Source: Verrucomicrobiales bacterium (GTDB lineage: Bacteria; Verrucomicrobiota; Verrucomicrobiia; Verrucomicrobiales; DEV007). From it: a stretch of DNA of 36,350 nt. The notes below the pieces were generated by a model. That model had not been told where the DNA came from. It did no database searches and saw only the letters and a list, made by a program, of their open reading frames with translations. Where the stretch lies: assembly GCA_029213025.1 (NCBI GenBank), contig JARGOZ010000046.1:5739-42088 (forward strand), given 5' to 3'. A program made the translations under genes and the position numbers. Every line of letters begins with the position of its first letter. Position 1 is the first letter of the stretch. Positions 16,412-24,816 of the stretch are shown here, piece after piece.

Positions 16412-17257
16412 CTAGCAAAAAAGCTTGTTTCTGCCCGGTTCCTCTTCAAAAAAGTGATGGGCGAGTGCCCCGATTCTGAAATCGTGAAATGCCTGGCGGG
16501 ACCGAATTCCGAGCGCAACCAGACTGGTATCATCTCCGGACCGGGATTTAGCAAATTCGATTGGGGATTCCTGAGAATATTCCGATTCCACATTTCTCAT
16601 GCCTTTCGACTGTAAATAATCAACGGCATCAGCGGTGAGCTTTTCCGCTATCGATTTTTTATCGTACGAAACTCTAACGACGATTTTCCGGTCGGGCGAT
16701 GATTGATATAAATAGGCGAGTTGATGAAGGGCCATCGTGGCAAAAGGGCTGCCATCAAAATACAGCGCCGCCGATCCCGGAAACTGTGCGCTTGAGTCTC
16801 CGCATAGAATTGTTGGAATGACAGCCTGATCGAGAATTTCCAGCAGAGGGTTGACTCTTCTTTTAAGACCCTCGTGGATCGAGGGAAACAGAGCGCGGTC
16901 TGACATCACCACCACATCATGATACCGGGACTGTAAAAGAACCTGAGTAGCAGCGTGGCCTCCCACCAGCTTTTTGGAAGCGTCGACTTTGTCGCTTTTG
17001 CTTCGTGAGAGGACCATATTGACCAAATCGTTATTCTCCGGAATCCGGGATTTCCCGGAACCGATTTCTATCGAATTTAGATTTTTGGTATGAAAAGGTA
17101 GAATCGTGGTTTCGTAGCCCGGGGAATCATCATCGATCATCATTCCGGTGATTTTCGCGCCGTTATCTTTGGCGAGAGCCACGGCGAACTTTGCCGCGTT
17201 TTCGAAATTTTTATCAAGTGAAACTGGTAGAAGAATTTTGGCAATGCCCGATCTCAT
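16412..17257 (-). CDS. Tandem universal stress protein (UspA-like)
   Basis: 281 residues from the ATG at 17257; a TTG at 17284 would add nine. The first half begins IAKILLPVSLDKNFENAAKFAVALAKDNGAKITGMMID, the usual beta1-alpha1-beta2 of UspA domains. It ends with VVVMSDRALFPSIHEGLKRRVNPLLEILDQAVIPTILC, where the helix and last strand of the fold sit. The second half (about 160-281) repeats the fold in weaker form and ends LVALGIRSRQAFHDFRIGALAHHFFE. The ATP-binding pattern G-x2-G-x9-G-S/T is not intact in either half, so nucleotide binding is doubtful. Role in stress or signalling is only by family. It is followed 11 bp later by repeat cluster B. Confidence 0.7.
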   Translation of the reverse strand: MRSGIAKILLPVSLDKNFENAAKFAVALAKDNGAKITGMMIDDDSPGYETTILPFHTKNLNSIEIGSGKSRIPENNDLVNMVLSRSKSDKVDASKKLVGGHAATQVLLQSRYHDVVVMSDRALFPSIHEGLKRRVNPLLEILDQAVIPTILCGDSSAQFPGSAALYFDGSPFATMALHQLAYLYQSSPDRKIVVRVSYDKKSIAEKLTADAVDYLQSKGMRNVESEYSQESPIEFAKSRSGDDTSLVALGIRSRQAFHDFRIGALAHHFFEEEPGRNKLFC

Positions 17258-17344
17258 ACTCTTATCATAGGAAGTTTCCGGCAAAATTCTCTGCGGACCT
17301 TGCTTTCATTTTCGCATGATTTGCGGTCCCGGGACTTTGATCCG

Positions 17345-18322
17345 CTATCTCCGCCCGGGGAACTTTTTTCGCTTTGGAATTTGTTCCACATGCAAATCAA
17401 CCTTCTCACGATCCGGCACCGGATTTTGCGCGCCCCCGCCAAGAGTGGTTAGAGCTCCTGCACAATTGGCCGCGCGAACACCATCTTCCACCGATTCACC
17501 GCCGGCAATCCTTGCGGCGAAACAACCGGCGAAAGCATCCCCGGCTCCTACAGTGTCGATGGGGAGCACCGGAAGAGGCTCCACCTCAAAAAAATCGCCT
17601 TCCCTTGTATAGACCAGGGTCGTTTCACTTCCCCGCGTCACGATCAAATTCTCAATGCGCCGGTCATAAATTTCCTGCCTGACGAATTCGAGATCATTAG
17701 TATCCGGCTGAAAATCGAGAAGTTCTTCCACTTCCGTTTCATTCACAATTACGTATGGAATGGAAAAATCATCCCACGGAAAATTGGGAATCATCGGAGA
17801 CGGGTTTAATACCACCGGAACACCACTGCGGGTAGCGATATTGATCGCTTCTATCACACTGTGAACCGGAATTTCGAGTTGCACCAGAAGAACCGAGGCC
17901 GACTCGATAAGACTTTGTTGATCACTAATCAGCGAATGACTGAGGCCTTCGTTGGCACCGCCGGCCACGATGATCGTATTTTCACCGGAATCCTCCTCCA
18001 CCGCAATGAAAGCAGTGCCGGTTGGAGCCTTTGATTTTGAAATACCGGTTACATCGATCCCCTCCTCCTTTTCGAGATATTCGACATATTTTGTGCCGGA
18101 GTCGTCCTTTCCGACGCAACCAATCATCGCCACATCCACATTTTGCCGCGCTGCCGAAATGGCCTGATTAGCGCCTTTACCGCCGCGTAAACATTGAAAA
18201 TCATTCGCTGTCACCGTTTCTCCCCGCGCAGGAAGGTCCGCTACCCTGAACACCTGATCGATGTTCAGAGAACCGACTACGACAACTTTGGACTTTTTAG
18301 CTGGCACTGGAGAGAATGGCAC
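17345..18322 (-). CDS. rbsK: Ribokinase (PfkB family)
   Basis: 325 residues. The PfkB sugar-kinase fold shows both signatures: the N-terminal glycine motif GGKGANQA (47-54), preceded by GSLNIDQVF, and the C-terminal DTVGAGDAF (256-264) with catalytic base Asp262. TRGSETT contributes to nucleotide binding and IVNETEVEELL is typical of ribokinases. It phosphorylates D-ribose or a similar sugar with ATP; closely related PfkB kinases act on other sugars and nucleosides, so the exact substrate is likely but not certain. The open frame starts with GTG at 18322 and has no in-frame ATG in its first part, so GTG is taken as start. No ribose transporter is nearby; the thioesterase gene lies 39 bp upstream. 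Confidence 0.85.
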   Translation of the reverse strand: MPFSPVPAKKSKVVVVGSLNIDQVFRVADLPARGETVTANDFQCLRGGKGANQAISAARQNVDVAMIGCVGKDDSGTKYVEYLEKEEGIDVTGISKSKAPTGTAFIAVEEDSGENTIIVAGGANEGLSHSLISDQQSLIESASVLLVQLEIPVHSVIEAINIATRSGVPVVLNPSPMIPNFPWDDFSIPYVIVNETEVEELLDFQPDTNDLEFVRQEIYDRRIENLIVTRGSETTLVYTREGDFFEVEPLPVLPIDTVGAGDAFAGCFAARIAGGESVEDGVRAANCAGALTTLGGGAQNPVPDREKVDLHVEQIPKRKKFPGRR

Positions 18323-18361
18323 ATTGGGACCATAAGGGAAACCGAAATAACCCCGGTGAAT

Positions 18362-18742
18362 CTACTTTTTCAAAATCGGGGTTTTTCTCCCCTGATCATC
18401 CACCCGCACCAGCGTTACGCTGGTGGAGAAGATTTCCACACCTTGATGAGAGACTTTTACATCGTAGGTGATAGAAGTGTTCCCGATTCTTAGTTTGGTC
18501 GAGGAAAACCGCAGGATCGACCCTTCTTTCACACTTTTTTTAAATGCCACCTGATCCATCCCGACCGTCACAAATTTGCAATCCGGAAACTCCTCAGTTG
18601 CAGCGAGCCAGGCCATCTCATCCACCCACATCAAAAGGTAACCCCCGAATAAAAATCCATAGTGGTTCAGGTGCTCTGGACGGATCAGACGATGGTTTTC
18701 CATTGCCTGATTATCCAGTGAAAACTGTAATTGTCCAAACAT
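18362..18742 (-). CDS. Acyl-CoA thioesterase, hotdog fold
   Basis: 126 residues. The motif HLNHYGFLFGGYLLMWVDEMAWLAA matches the active-site helix of hotdog acyl-CoA hydrolases of the YciA/BACH type (N-x-x-G-x-x-F-G-G-x-L-L-x-W-x-D), including the catalytic Asp of WVDEMA. It is followed by VAFKKSVKEGSILRF and TSVTLVRVDDQGRKTPI, strands seen in the same family. It should hydrolyse acyl-CoA to free acid and CoA in the cytoplasm. The ATG at 18742 gives a normal family length; an internal ATG at codon 14 is less likely. It lies upstream of the ribokinase gene on the same strand. Confidence 0.85.
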   Translation of the reverse strand: MFGQLQFSLDNQAMENHRLIRPEHLNHYGFLFGGYLLMWVDEMAWLAATEEFPDCKFVTVGMDQVAFKKSVKEGSILRFSSTKLRIGNTSITYDVKVSHQGVEIFSTSVTLVRVDDQGRKTPILKK

Positions 18743-18838
18743 CTAAGATTGGTTTGACACGAGCATAACTCACAACCAACTCGCAATGAATATGTTACAT
18801 TTATATCAGCAATAAATTCAGCCAAATTGTCACTTCAG

Positions 18839-18961
18839 TTATTCATTGACGTTCTGCTGCAACGGATCTCTCTTCCGTGTCACCGGCTCCTGATCGGAAG
18901 AGGGCGAAAGCAAAACCTCACGCTTCAACGGAGATTGCTCTTTTTCTAATGTCTGCACTCG
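18839..18961 (-). other. Open-frame continuation past a TAG stop of the 18962-19294 ORF
   Basis: Directly after the TAG at 18962-18964 the same frame stays open for 40 codons, to a TAA at 18839-18841. The translation is hydrophilic and protein-like (RVQTLEKEQSPLKREVLL, then SSDQEPVTRKRDPLQQNVNE) and continues the Glu/Lys/Gln-rich helix that precedes the stop. A single CAG-to-TAG change would explain it. Chance openness over 40 codons is not very rare, so the evidence is moderate. Confidence 0.4.
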
Positions 18962-19294
18962 CTATAAAACAGACTTATTCTGCTCGTGCAACTCGCGCAA
19001 AGTATCAGTCAATTCTGCGCTCTCATCTGGAACAATTAAAGGCGATAGAGTCGCGTATCCAAAAGATAGAACTGAGATCGCAATCGCAATAACGGATAGC
19101 CTGATAGTGGATTTTTCTCTTTTTATCTGAGTGTCGTTTTGTTCTTGCCGATTTTCGTCAATCAAATTCTGAACTGCCTGATGTTGATAACTATTTACGG
19201 AATCCTTGGAGGCTGCAAGAGCTCTCTCTATCGAGAGGAGTTCTGAAAGGCTTTTGTCCTTGTATAGCTTCGTGTAATAGTCAAGATCAGGCAT
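18962..19294 (-). CDS. Small single-span membrane protein, possibly truncated
   Basis: 110 residues, not recognised. The first ~65 residues are soluble and charged (MPDLDYYTKLYKDKSLSELL and onward to REKSTIR). One membrane helix follows (LSVIAIAISVLSFGYATLSPLIV). A short tail, ELTDTLRELHEQNKSVL, looks like the start of a coiled coil that is cut by a TAG. The frame reads on beyond the stop (see 18839-18961), so the gene may have lost its C-terminus. The ATG at 19294 lies 5 bp after the stop of the broken ORF upstream, which suggests a former operon. The region is richer in A+T than its neighbours, consistent with acquired DNA. No function can be assigned. Confidence 0.55.
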   Translation of the reverse strand: MPDLDYYTKLYKDKSLSELLSIERALAASKDSVNSYQHQAVQNLIDENRQEQNDTQIKREKSTIRLSVIAIAISVLSFGYATLSPLIVPDESAELTDTLRELHEQNKSVL

Positions 19295-19299
19295 TAACG

Positions 19300-19619
19300 T
19301 TAAAAATCAGAAAACGATCCAATATCCCGCAACCGGAATTCTTTCAACCAAGTATCTACAGTTTCGGTTTTTATCGCTTTCATGTTTGCTGACAAAGCGT
19401 TTTCGTTTTCCTTTCCCGTTTCGGTGAAAGTTCCGGTTCTTCTCCGATCCCTAAATCTGCGACTTCAAGACCACGTTCGGTCTTAAGTTCGTTGCCTATA
19501 TTTTCTTCCGATAATATGGATTTAATCACGGACTTTTCGCCGATAATGAAATTTAGATTTTTCTGACTCTTTGCATCCTCAAGTACATTAATTGATACTA
19601 CACCCTTTCCTTCCTCACT
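19300..19619 (-). pseudogene. Decayed coding remnant with frameshift, no start codon
   Basis: Immediately after the TAA of the 19620-19898 ORF the same frame is open for 79 codons to a TGA at 19380-19382. It has a protein-like translation (NVLEDAKSQKNLNFIIGEKS, then IKSILSEENIGNELKTERGL) but no ATG. The shifted frame then gives GTFTETGKENENALSANMKA and TETVDTWLKEFRLRDIGSFS, ending with TAA at 19300-19302. Joining the two by one frameshift near 19440 gives a continuous plausible C-terminal region of about 105 residues. Alternatives are a sequencing error, or a small 27-residue ORF starting at the ATG 19383 that overlaps the TGA. I do not recognise the family. Confidence 0.5.
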
Positions 19620-19898
19620 TTAACCGGGTGGTGCATTGACTTTCAGATATGTGCCTATGATGAAGAAAATTGTCACCAGTGAAATCAGCGCGATAAGGAT
19701 GATCAGAAAACGTTTCCGGACGAGGGGTGTTTCCGTGCTTTCGTTTGCCGGCTTTTTCCAATGAACGATAGCGACGCCTACAAAACCGAGGAGCAGGGGA
19801 TAAATCACTCCGTCAAAGGCTAATCCTTTCTTTCGTCCAATTTCATAACCCCAGGCAATCGAGGCCAACCACAACGGTATAAACAAGAATATTCCCAT
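19620..19898 (-). CDS. Small multi-span membrane protein, unknown
   Basis: 92 residues, not recognised. Three hydrophobic segments can be seen: residues 1-18 (MGIFLFIPLWLASIAWGY), about 31-47 (GVIYPLLLGFVGVAIVHW) and about 63-85 (FLIILIALISLVTIFFIIGTYL). The first two are linked by EIGRKKG and the last two by a polar loop, KKPANESTETPLVRKR. The ATG at 19898 follows an A+T-rich leader. The stop at 19620 is followed in frame by a long open stretch (see 19300-19619), so the gene could be the intact front of a longer, interrupted gene. It belongs to the A+T-rich islet. Confidence 0.5.
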   Translation of the reverse strand: MGIFLFIPLWLASIAWGYEIGRKKGLAFDGVIYPLLLGFVGVAIVHWKKPANESTETPLVRKRFLIILIALISLVTIFFIIGTYLKVNAPPG

Positions 19899-19971
19899 AA
19901 ATAAAAGTTACTTAACGTGGTGGAGACGCAATTGCGATTAAATTGAAAGTTCTCTTTTTATGAATGGATGA

Positions 19972-20314
19972 TTAATCTGTGGCCACGTCAACACTGTCGA
20001 TATCTACACCATAGATCCAGCCGCCAATCTCAACTAAAAGAGATTCAAAATCCTGCTTCAGCTCGTTAAATTTTATCTGCAGAAATATATTATCTGGATC
20101 ACATAGGAAAAAATCAACGATTCTTCGGTAGAGATATTGCCCACCTCCTTTCTTAACCGCAGAGTTTCTACCTCCTGATTCACGATTGAATTACCATGGC
20201 GTCTTTGGTTCGCTCGGAACCCACGTCAACCGATGTCCGAGTCTCTGTGAAATCACTTCTGCTTACTTCTGCAAAACCGTCAGGACCATCATGTCCCTGT
20301 AGACTTTTTTGCAT
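19972..20314 (-). pseudogene. Frameshifted remnant of an unknown protein
   Basis: Two open frames join end to end. The first runs from an ATG at 20314 (MQKSLQGHDGPDGFAEVSRS, then DFTETRTSVDVGSERTKDAM) to a TGA at 20182-20180. The second, shifted by one, starts without ATG near 20190 (ESGGRNSAVKKGGGQYLYRR, then IVDFFLCDPDNIFLQIKFNE and GGWIYGVDIDSVDVATD) and ends with TAA at 19972-19974. Both translations look like real protein, so a single-base indel near 20185 is the simplest reading. The front part may extend upstream in frame to about 20372, under the leader of the opposite-strand gene. The family is not recognised. Confidence 0.45.
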
Positions 20315-20426
20315 TGCAAATGCCGCATTACTCCGTAATATCCGGGTTTTTAAACTTGTCGTGTATTTTTGAATGTTTGCGCCTTTTAAGAGTCTCACAC
20401 CATATCTCAACCTTTTTATTACTTTT

Positions 20427-21185
20427 ATGAAATTAAAGACTGTCCCTGTAGCCGTCGCGCTCGCGTCAGCACTTGCAGCGTCCCCACTCCTTGCCCAGGA
20501 AGAGCCTCCAGCGACCGATGCACCTCCATTCGCCGGCAAAACGATCGAAGAATTGAGCGCTGACGATGTGCTCAAGCTGGTCCGCTACAGTTACACCCTG
20601 TTCAACCGGGAATTCGGGGGGCAGCTTCGTCTCGGTCTGGTGAAAAAAATTCCTTTCCGTCTCGTCCTCAAACCCGAATCGATTCGCTTCGTCTTTAATG
20701 ACCCGCCGCAGGTGATCTATCTCGACACGAGAAACAAAGATTTCTCCCTTTTGGAAGGAGTCGGTGGAGACGAGCTGAAGCCGGTAACCGGCGACCGGTT
20801 TGGTGAGACCATTCGCGGAACGGATGCCACCTACGATGACCTTTCGATGCGCTTTCTCTACTGGCCCAATGCCCGGATCATCAAGGAGGAAAAATTCAAA
20901 ACTCTGGATACCTGGCTGGTTCGGGTGAGAAATCCGGATGACCGCGGTTTGTATTCCACAGTCGACTGCTGGATCGACAAAGGCAGCGGCGGATTAATCA
21001 AAATGTTGGGTTACAACCGCCAGGGACGCCCGATCCGTCGATTCGAAGTTCTGCACGGTAAAAAATTCGGCGATGTCTGGATGGTTGACGAAATGAGAAT
21101 TGAAACCATCAGCTCCGCCAGTGGAAAAGTTCTTTCCAGTACAAGAATGCAAATTACCGAAATGTTGAATCAACCGTCTCAGTAA
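20427..21185 (+). CDS. Secreted LolA-like (outer-membrane lipoprotein-sorting-like) protein
   Basis: 252 residues from the ATG at 20427, chosen because a clean signal peptide follows (MKLKTVPVAVALASALAASP, cut near LLAQ); the frame is open upstream to 20373. The mature protein is rich in beta strands with the pattern of the LolA/LolB-like 'outer membrane lipoprotein-sorting protein' family found in PVC and other phyla: FRLVLKPESIRFVFNDPPQVIYLD, DATYDDLSMRFLYWPNARII, TWLVRVRNPDDRGLYSTVDCWID and IRRFEVLHGKKFGDVWMVDEMRIE. Such proteins bind lipid or lipoprotein in the periplasm, but this branch lies far from true LolA and its ligand is unknown. It is followed by a strong terminator and seems to be a single-gene unit. 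Confidence 0.75.
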   Translation: MKLKTVPVAVALASALAASPLLAQEEPPATDAPPFAGKTIEELSADDVLKLVRYSYTLFNREFGGQLRLGLVKKIPFRLVLKPESIRFVFNDPPQVIYLDTRNKDFSLLEGVGGDELKPVTGDRFGETIRGTDATYDDLSMRFLYWPNARIIKEEKFKTLDTWLVRVRNPDDRGLYSTVDCWIDKGSGGLIKMLGYNRQGRPIRRFEVLHGKKFGDVWMVDEMRIETISSASGKVLSSTRMQITEMLNQPSQ

Positions 21186-21221
21186 TTTATATCCTTTACA
21201 TTGATTCAATACTCCAACAGG

Positions 21222-21249
21222 CTCAGCAGGAAACCCTGCTGAGTTTTTT
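21222..21249 (+). terminator. Intrinsic terminator after the LolA-like gene
   Basis: A 9-bp perfect stem (CTCAGCAGG at 21222-21230 and CCTGCTGAG at 21235-21243) with an AAAC loop runs into a run of seven T. It lies 36 bp after the stop codon at 21185. Confidence 0.88.
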
Positions 21250-21312
21250 TGTATAAAAACCTTGCTTTAGTTGAAATTCGACTACAATAAAAAGTCGATT
21301 TGCGATCAAGTT

Positions 21313-21621
21313 ATGAAATCTTTCTTTTCTATTATTTTCTGTGTAATTGTTGGTTCTTCAAGTGTTTGCCACGCTGAAACATCTTCGGCAAATAACTCCA
21401 AAGTGAAAGAATTTTACAACAACTTCCCGGGCTCCGATGCCAATAATGACGGGGTTCTCACCGTGTCAGAAATGCGCAGTTTCATCGTAAAGAAAGTCCG
21501 CAGCAGTGCCACTTCGAAGAATTACCCACCTCTGAATCGCGTTTTGAAGAAGGATCCGAAGTCCGATCTAAACGGCGACGGAGTATTAACGAAAACTGAG
21601 TTGATCAAATATTTGAACTAA
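21313..21621 (+). CDS. Small secreted EF-hand protein
   Basis: 102 residues from the ATG at 21313; the frame is open to a TTG at 21271, but the signal peptide MKSFFSIIFCVIVGSSSVCHA starts at the ATG. The mature part has two canonical calcium-binding loops, DANNDGVLTVSE (residues 42-53) and DLNGDGVLTKTE (85-96), each with Asp at positions 1, 3 or 5 and Glu at 12. They are separated by a basic helix. Secreted two-EF-hand proteins of this type are common in PVC bacteria, and calcium binding outside the cytoplasm is likely. No partner is evident. It is bracketed by two intrinsic terminators, so it is its own transcription unit. Confidence 0.82.
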   Translation: MKSFFSIIFCVIVGSSSVCHAETSSANNSKVKEFYNNFPGSDANNDGVLTVSEMRSFIVKKVRSSATSKNYPPLNRVLKKDPKSDLNGDGVLTKTELIKYLN

Positions 21622-21645
21622 CCATCTTCAAACATATTTTTCGGA

Positions 21646-21681
21646 AAGCCCTCCCGCTGCTGAAGCAGGAGGGCTTTTTTT
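21646..21681 (+). terminator. Intrinsic terminator after the EF-hand gene
   Basis: AAGCCCTCC (21646-21654) pairs with GGAGGGCTT (21668-21676), an inner TGCT-GA-AGCA stem extends the hairpin, and a T-run to 21681 follows. It lies 24 bp after the stop codon at 21621. Confidence 0.88.
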
Positions 21682-21748
21682 GCGTAATCGAAACAATATC
21701 TGCTTTTCGTCTTCCGGTTTTTCGTGTCATTTAACGACCCGAATTACC

Positions 21749-24700
21749 ATGAAGAGAATACTCATCCTGCTCATAGCTCTTATTTTTGTCCGGAATTCAT
21801 CTGCCCAGGATGATCAATCAAAACCCTGGTATCTGGCAGCCGAGGGAAAGGCGGAATGGATCTGGTTACAGGGCGATACAACTCCTGAACAGGCATTTTT
21901 CCGAAAAACTTTTGAGATTCCGGAAGGCGCTTCCGCCCTCAAGATTTATTCCTCCTGCGATAATCAGTCGACTCTTACTCTCGACGGAAAACTCCCCGTG
22001 GGGAGCAGCAGCGACTGGATGTATCCTGTCATCACCGAGATCGCAGTTGAACCGGGGACCCACACTCTCGCTGTCGAGGGCAAAAACAGGGGCGGTATCG
22101 CCGCATTCGTCTGCATCATGGAATACGAAAAAGACGGTTCCAAACATCGAATCTACACGGATAAAACCTGGCAAATCTCAGCAAAAGGGCCCGAAGGCTG
22201 GACCAAACCCGGTTTTGACGACTCCACATGGAGCTCCGATCAAATCAGAATTATGGGGAAATTCGGTTCCGGTCCCTGGAAAATTCCCGGCGCGAAAAAT
22301 AAAGCATCCGAATACACCGAAGCACCCGATCCTCTGGATCCCGCGAACATCACTACTCTATCCGGCTTTTCAGTTGAGCACCTCTACACGGTTCCGAAAA
22401 CGGAACAGGGATCATGGGTTTCCCTGACCGAAGACGACAAAGGCAGACTCTATGCATCGGATCAAAAGAATGCCGGGCTGTTTCAAATCAAAATAGTCGA
22501 CACTCAGGGAGGCTCTTCAGTTACGGTGAAAAAACTCAGCATTCCTGAACCGGGATCGAAAAAAGACATTTCCGGGGCGCAAGGTCTGCAGTACGCAAAA
22601 GGAAGTCTGTATTTTCACAAAAATGGCGGGCACATGTTCGAAATCACCGACGAAGATGGTGACGGGGAACTCGATACCGCCCGCCAGGTTCCCAGTGAAA
22701 GAGGCGGTGGTGAACACGGTAATCACGACGTGATCATCGCACCGGACGGTGAGAACCTTATCATGATTGGAGGAAATCACGCCCCCCTTGCAGAACATAC
22801 AAAATCCTCAGTTAGAGGCTGGGAGGAAGATTTGCTTCTTCCGAGAATGTGGGACGCCCGCGGGCACGCCAGAGGCAAACTGGCACCCGGAGGTTGGGTT
22901 ACCCGACTGGATCCGGAAGCTCACACACAGGAAGTTTTATCGGTTGGCTATCGCAACCAGTATGGAATCGCCCTGAACAAGTACGGCGACCTTTTCACCT
23001 ATGATGCGGATATGGAGTGGGACCTGGGAATGCCGTGGTACCGTCCCACCCGGGTTTGTTTGGTAGCAAGCGGTTCTGATTACGGATGGCGCTCCGGCAC
23101 CGGAAAATGGCCGACCTATTTTGAAGACAGCCTTCCGCCAGTTGTCGAAATCGGACCAGGCAGTCCCACCGGAGTAATTTCTGGAACAGGTTCCAACTTC
23201 CCTGAAAAATATCAGGAGGCCCTATTCGCGCTCGACTGGACTTTCGGCACAATTTACGCCATTCATCTCAAAGAAAAAGGGGCTGGTTACACCGGGGAAG
23301 CGGAACCTTTTCTGTTCGGCTCCCCTCTCCCGTTAACCGATGCGGTGATCGGAAAAGACGGCAAAATGTATTTTCTAATTGGCGGCCGGGGAACCCAATC
23401 GGCTCTTTTCCGGGTAAGCTATGATGGCAGCGGGCAAATCCCCGCAACGACTCCCGATCCCGAGGCAGAGCATGCCCGAAAACTGCGGCGTTCGCTCGAA
23501 GTATTTCATGGATTGGTGGACTCCTCGGCGGTAGAAGCGGCGTGGCCACTGCTATCGAGTGATGACCGTTTTCTGCGGCATGCGGCACGGGTTGCGATCG
23601 AATCCCAGCCGGTCGATGAATGGGCGGCAAGGTTCTATTCCGAAACCAGTCCTCAGGCGGTAATCACTGCTGCCGTTGCATTGGCGAGACAAGGCGAGCC
23701 CTCTCTGCGGAACCGGATTGTTGAGAAATTGCTGGAGTTGGATGTGGCCGATCTTTCAGAAACACAGAAATTAGGCCTACTCCGGGCCTACTCCCTCACC
23801 TTCATACGCATGGGCCAGCCTGATGCCATCCCAAAGGCTAAAGTCATCGCTTCCATTGACCCGCTTCTCCCTTCTGAGTCCGACGACCTAAATAATGAGT
23901 TGATCAAAATGCTCGTGTATCTCGAAGCCTCATCGGTGATCGAAAAAGGTATGAAATTAATCACCGACCGGAAGCCACCGGCTATACCGGACTGGTCGGA
24001 ACTCGCGGCAAGGAACAGTCGCTACGGTGGAACAGTCCAGGCTGTGCTCAATAACCATCCGCCGACCCGCGAAATCGGCTACGCTCTGATGCTGAGTAAT
24101 CTCCGCGATGGCTGGACAATGGAAAACCGGCGCCGCTTTTTCACGTTTCTCAACGAAGCGGCTAACGCAAGTGGAGGCGCAAGCTACCCTGGATTTCTCG
24201 CAAATATCAGGCAGCAGGCACTGGCAGGCTGCAGCGATGAAGAACGATCGGCGCTTTCTGATATTACCGGGGAAAATTTCAATCCGGTTCCCGATTTCGA
24301 AATCATACCACCAAAAGGTCCGGGTAAGGTGTGGACGCTTAACGAAGCTGTTTCCCAGGGCAGCCGACGCGGGGCCAATTTCGAAAACGGTCGCAGTCTC
24401 TATTTTTCTGTGGGCTGTGGAGCCTGCCATCGTTTCAGGGGACTGGGGGGAGGAGTCGGTCCGGATCTCACCAGCATTCCGACCAAATTTGACGACAAGT
24501 ATGTCATCGAAGCCATAATCGATCCCGGGAAAGATATTTCCGATCAATACGGTTCTTTCATCGTCACAATGAAAGACGGCTCCACTCACAACGGGATCAC
24601 CGTCGAGAAGGGAGATCAGCTGGAAATTTACCTTCCCGATCCTGTAGCGAAACCCACCGTTGTCAGCAAAGACGATGTCAAATCCATCGAACAATCTCCA

Positions 24701-24814
24701 ATTTCCCAGATGCCACCGGGTCTGATCAATTCCCTGAACAAAGACGAACTACGCAACCTGATGGCCTATCTAATGTCCGGTGGTAATCCGGATGACCGGA
24801 GATTTCAAAAATAG
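21749..24814 (+). CDS. Secreted PVC-type beta-propeller / HEAT / haem-binding cytochrome protein
   Basis: 1021 residues from the ATG at 21749, where the signal peptide MKRILILLIALIFVRNSSAQ begins; the frame is open to 21680. Domains in order: an N-terminal jelly-roll, carbohydrate-binding-like region (about 32-180, AEWIWLQGDTTPEQAFFRKTF); a membrane-bound-dehydrogenase-type beta-propeller (about 190-560, with an EF-like loop DEDGDGELD and HGNHDVIIAPDGENLIM); a helical HEAT-like region (about 570-860); and the C-terminal putative haem-binding domain (about 880-1021). The last has VGCGACHRF with a CxxCH motif near 889-893, then GGGVGPDLT and LMAYLMSGGNPDD. It probably works outside the cytoplasm in oxidation of a sugar or related substrate with electrons passed to the haem; this is family-level inference. 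Its stop is 2 bp from that of the convergent gene. Confidence 0.9.
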   Translation: MKRILILLIALIFVRNSSAQDDQSKPWYLAAEGKAEWIWLQGDTTPEQAFFRKTFEIPEGASALKIYSSCDNQSTLTLDGKLPVGSSSDWMYPVITEIAVEPGTHTLAVEGKNRGGIAAFVCIMEYEKDGSKHRIYTDKTWQISAKGPEGWTKPGFDDSTWSSDQIRIMGKFGSGPWKIPGAKNKASEYTEAPDPLDPANITTLSGFSVEHLYTVPKTEQGSWVSLTEDDKGRLYASDQKNAGLFQIKIVDTQGGSSVTVKKLSIPEPGSKKDISGAQGLQYAKGSLYFHKNGGHMFEITDEDGDGELDTARQVPSERGGGEHGNHDVIIAPDGENLIMIGGNHAPLAEHTKSSVRGWEEDLLLPRMWDARGHARGKLAPGGWVTRLDPEAHTQEVLSVGYRNQYGIALNKYGDLFTYDADMEWDLGMPWYRPTRVCLVASGSDYGWRSGTGKWPTYFEDSLPPVVEIGPGSPTGVISGTGSNFPEKYQEALFALDWTFGTIYAIHLKEKGAGYTGEAEPFLFGSPLPLTDAVIGKDGKMYFLIGGRGTQSALFRVSYDGSGQIPATTPDPEAEHARKLRRSLEVFHGLVDSSAVEAAWPLLSSDDRFLRHAARVAIESQPVDEWAARFYSETSPQAVITAAVALARQGEPSLRNRIVEKLLELDVADLSETQKLGLLRAYSLTFIRMGQPDAIPKAKVIASIDPLLPSESDDLNNELIKMLVYLEASSVIEKGMKLITDRKPPAIPDWSELAARNSRYGGTVQAVLNNHPPTREIGYALMLSNLRDGWTMENRRRFFTFLNEAANASGGASYPGFLANIRQQALAGCSDEERSALSDITGENFNPVPDFEIIPPKGPGKVWTLNEAVSQGSRRGANFENGRSLYFSVGCGACHRFRGLGGGVGPDLTSIPTKFDDKYVIEAIIDPGKDISDQYGSFIVTMKDGSTHNGITVEKGDQLEIYLPDPVAKPTVVSKDDVKSIEQSPISQMPPGLINSLNKDELRNLMAYLMSGGNPDDRRFQK

Positions 24815-24816
24815 GA

